From Bryobacterales bacterium (GTDB taxonomy: Bacteria > Acidobacteriota > Terriglobia > Bryobacterales > Bryobacteraceae): 8,212 bases of DNA. The position numbers were made by a program, and so were the translations under genes. Under the pieces are notes generated by a model, which saw nothing but the letters and a program-made list of their open reading frames with translations, had not been told where the DNA came from and searched no databases. Positions 6,284-8,212 of the stretch are shown here, piece by piece; position 1 is the first letter of the stretch, and each line of letters begins with the position of its first letter. The stretch spans positions 1-8,212 of the forward strand of contig PLRZ01000552.1 in NCBI GenBank assembly GCA_003164075.1, written 5' to 3'.

Positions 6284-8128
6284 ATGACGGATCTTCTGGT
6301 CGCCGCAGCTCCGCGGACCTCGCCGGTGGGGGCGTGGTTTCCCGAGCGGCATTTCCTGGCCATCGCCACCGCCTTGCTGACGGCAATGGGCATCGCCATG
6401 TTCGCGGGCGTCTTCCTCGATAGCGATACCGTCGACGAGTCCTACCACCTGGCTAGCGGCTACAGCTTTCTGAAAACCGGCAGGCTGCCGGCGGTGACCG
6501 AGCATCCGCCGTTGGCGCAAGTGATTTCCGCCCTTCCTTTGTTACTGTTCGATCTGCGCTTACGTCCGGCGGTTTCGTCCTCATCGGAGGAAGTAGACCG
6601 ATGGACGAACGGTTCGGCTTTCCTGTACGACAATCGTGTCCCGGCGGAGACCATTCTGGCCGCCGGCCGATCAGCCAAAGTGTTACTTACGCTGGCGTTC
6701 GGCGCCGTCATCGCCTGGTGGACCAGACGCCACTTCGGCGCCGCACCCGCACTGGCGGCGCTGCTGTTGTTCGCTTTCGATCCGACTTTCATCGCCCACG
6801 GCCACCTGGCCACCACCGACGTGGCGGCGGCTTTTGGATTCTTTGCCGGCTGCATGGCCTGGAATGGGTTTCTAGCCCGGGGCGACTGGCGCAGTGCGTT
6901 GCTGTGCGGAATCGTCACCGGGTTGGCGCTGGCCGTGAAGTATTCGGCGCTGCTGCTGCCCGTGTTGTATGCCTATTGGTATCTGATCCACGGGCTCCAG
7001 CAGGCGGCTGCGTTGGAGCCGGACGCGGGAAAACTGCCGCCGCGCTGGCGTTGCTCCCCGCGTCACTTCGCTCGCAGCATGGCCATATTGCTGGCTGGAC
7101 TGTTTGCGGCTCTGTACGTGTCGTACGGATTCGAAACTCGCCCCCTCCTGCCGCCGGAGTTGAGCGACAAGCCACTGTCGACGGTCCTGGCGGAGAACCA
7201 TTACACGGCTTCGCTGGGCGCGCTTCTTTTGCGGCATGTGGACATGGCGCGCGCTGTCGACAAGGCAGCGCTCGATCTGCCCATCCCCGTCCCGACGTTC
7301 CTGCGCGGTCTGTTAAATATCTCCCACCATAACGCGGTCGGCCACACCGCTTATCTTCTGCGGCAGACCCCCAGTACCGGCGGCTGGTGGTATTACTTCC
7401 CGGTGGTATTCGGCGTCAAGACGCCCACCGGATTACTGGCACTCCTGCTTCTGGCAGTGGCCGCCGGCTTCCTGATGGTACTTCGCTCCGGACCGCGGGC
7501 GGCCGTTTACAAGGTGCTGCGCGCGCGTCCCGAGTGGTACGCCCTGACGATTCCGCCGTTCGTCTATTTTTTGATTTCCACCACTACCCATATCAATGTC
7601 GGCGTACGGCATATCCTGCCGGTCTATCCGTTCCTATTGGTTGGCGCCGCGGCTATGTTGTTCGCCCGCCACCGGCCCGGTCTGTCGGCGTTCTTCCGAT
7701 GGGCCGCCGCCGTCTGCCTGGCGCTGGTGGCGGTGGAGTCCGCCGCCGCGTTCCCACGCTATATCTCATTTTTCAATTGGGCCAGCGGGGGGCGAAGTCA
7801 GGGGTGGAAATATGTGGTGGATTCCAACCTGGACTGGGGTCAGGATATGAAGCGCCTGCAAGCGTACCTGGAGCGGAGAGGGAGCGGCGGCAACGTTTGC
7901 CTGGCCACATTCTCGCCCGCTCCCCCGTCGCACTTCGGCATTACGGCGCACCCCGTCCCGAGAAGTGCCGGGGACGCGCGCGCACAGGGCTGTCTGCTGG
8001 TAGCCAGCCTCAGCGTCCTGTACGAATGGCCACCCCTCGATGGCAGCTACGACTGGGTGAAGCGTCTCCAGCCCAGCGATGTGGTGGGCGATTCGTTTCG
8101 GGTTTACGATTTGAAGGGGCACCCCTAG
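6284..8128 (+). CDS. Polytopic membrane glycosyltransferase, GT39/PMT-ArnT-like
   Basis: A 614-residue inner-membrane protein of the GT-C fold. After a short cytoplasmic N-terminus the first helix is at about 23-44, followed by the first external loop with the acidic catalytic motif VDESYHLASG (50-59; Asp51, Glu52) and EHPPL (73-77). This is the pattern of PMT/ArnT-like enzymes that take a sugar from a polyprenyl-phosphate donor. More hydrophobic helices lie at about 131-147, 154-170, 178-196, 203-237, 264-282, 372-400, 420-432, 443-461 and 469-490. FDPTFIAHGHLATTD (165-179) is a second family motif. A soluble C-terminal part (about 505-614) begins with VDSNLDWGQDMKRL, common in large PMT-like proteins of soil bacteria. 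The start at 6284 is the first ATG after an in-frame stop at 6221; no clear ribosome site precedes it. It is divergent from the sugar operon and may use its lipid-linked product, but acceptor (protein, lipid A or glycan) and sugar cannot be read from sequence. Confidence 0.85.
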   Translation: MTDLLVAAAPRTSPVGAWFPERHFLAIATALLTAMGIAMFAGVFLDSDTVDESYHLASGYSFLKTGRLPAVTEHPPLAQVISALPLLLFDLRLRPAVSSSSEEVDRWTNGSAFLYDNRVPAETILAAGRSAKVLLTLAFGAVIAWWTRRHFGAAPALAALLLFAFDPTFIAHGHLATTDVAAAFGFFAGCMAWNGFLARGDWRSALLCGIVTGLALAVKYSALLLPVLYAYWYLIHGLQQAAALEPDAGKLPPRWRCSPRHFARSMAILLAGLFAALYVSYGFETRPLLPPELSDKPLSTVLAENHYTASLGALLLRHVDMARAVDKAALDLPIPVPTFLRGLLNISHHNAVGHTAYLLRQTPSTGGWWYYFPVVFGVKTPTGLLALLLLAVAAGFLMVLRSGPRAAVYKVLRARPEWYALTIPPFVYFLISTTTHINVGVRHILPVYPFLLVGAAAMLFARHRPGLSAFFRWAAAVCLALVAVESAAAFPRYISFFNWASGGRSQGWKYVVDSNLDWGQDMKRLQAYLERRGSGGNVCLATFSPAPPSHFGITAHPVPRSAGDARAQGCLLVASLSVLYEWPPLDGSYDWVKRLQPSDVVGDSFRVYDLKGHP

Positions 8129-8141
8129 CTAGTACGGGTGC
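8119..8141 (+). terminator. Candidate hairpin terminator at the end of the GT39 gene
   Basis: GCACCC (8119-8124) pairs with GGGTGC (8136-8141) around an 11-base loop that contains the TAG stop codon of the GT39 gene; two G-U pairs can extend the stem. The following bases (TTAAACAGTTT) are only partly T-rich, so this is a weak or imperfect intrinsic terminator. Confidence 0.35.
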
Positions 8142-8212
8142 TTAAACAGTTTCGGGATTTTGGTTAAGAACCGCTTGCTGGCGCGCGCGGCTCAGAATGG
8201 CGTCTCAATGTT
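8142..8212. other. Short end region without a recognisable gene
   Basis: The last 71 bases hold no plus-strand gene start that can be supported. On the minus strand a reading frame enters from the right edge and stops at 8192-8194 (ending NIETPF), which could be the tail of a convergent gene, but seven codons are too few to judge. Confidence 0.3.

Overview
The window looks like a chromosomal surface-polysaccharide (O-antigen, capsule or glycan-decoration) locus of a GC-rich, Gram-negative-type soil bacterium. The amino-acid style of the proteins (a GT39-type membrane transferase, a TPP enzyme and an epimerase with a tryptophan-rich N-terminus) and an internal GGGGCAGGCGG-type palindromic repeat recall Acidobacteriota such as Solibacter/Bryobacter. 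That placement is inference from general resemblance, not from a marker gene.

Layout. Positions 6112 down to 1 (minus strand) hold a six-gene operon: a glucose-1-phosphate cytidylyltransferase (RfbF type), an NAD-dependent epimerase/reductase of the extended SDR family, an acetolactate-synthase-like thiamine-diphosphate enzyme, a HAD phosphatase, a NeuB/SpsE-like PEP-condensing nonulosonate synthase, and a family 2 glycosyltransferase cut off by the window edge. Four of the five junctions are four-base ATGA stop/start overlaps and the fifth is an 18-base gap, so the set is almost certainly co-transcribed and translationally coupled. A 171-bp divergent intergenic region (6113-6283) separates it from a plus-strand gene (6284-8128) for a polytopic GT39 (PMT/ArnT-like) glycosyltransferase that ends in a possible hairpin terminator. 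There is no other gene-free stretch above 300 bp.

How the genes may work together. RfbF makes CDP-glucose, the usual entry to CDP-linked deoxy or branched sugars. The SDR enzyme would modify a nucleotide sugar, and the TPP enzyme could add a pyruvate-derived C2 unit, as YerE does in yersiniose A synthesis. NeuB-like plus HAD resembles the 'phosphorylated nonulosonate synthase then phosphatase' pair of the sialic acid 9-phosphate route. The GT2 would start or extend the lipid-linked product, and the divergent GT39 protein could use a polyprenyl-linked sugar. No CDP-glucose 4,6-dehydratase and no CMP-sugar synthetase is visible, so the pathway is incomplete here and its product is unknown.

The most unusual feature is in the HAD gene. 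A palindromic element with perfect 19-bp inverted arms (1973-1991 and 2033-2051) sits inside the coding sequence and keeps the frame open. It seems to have added about 41 residues between HAD motifs II and III.
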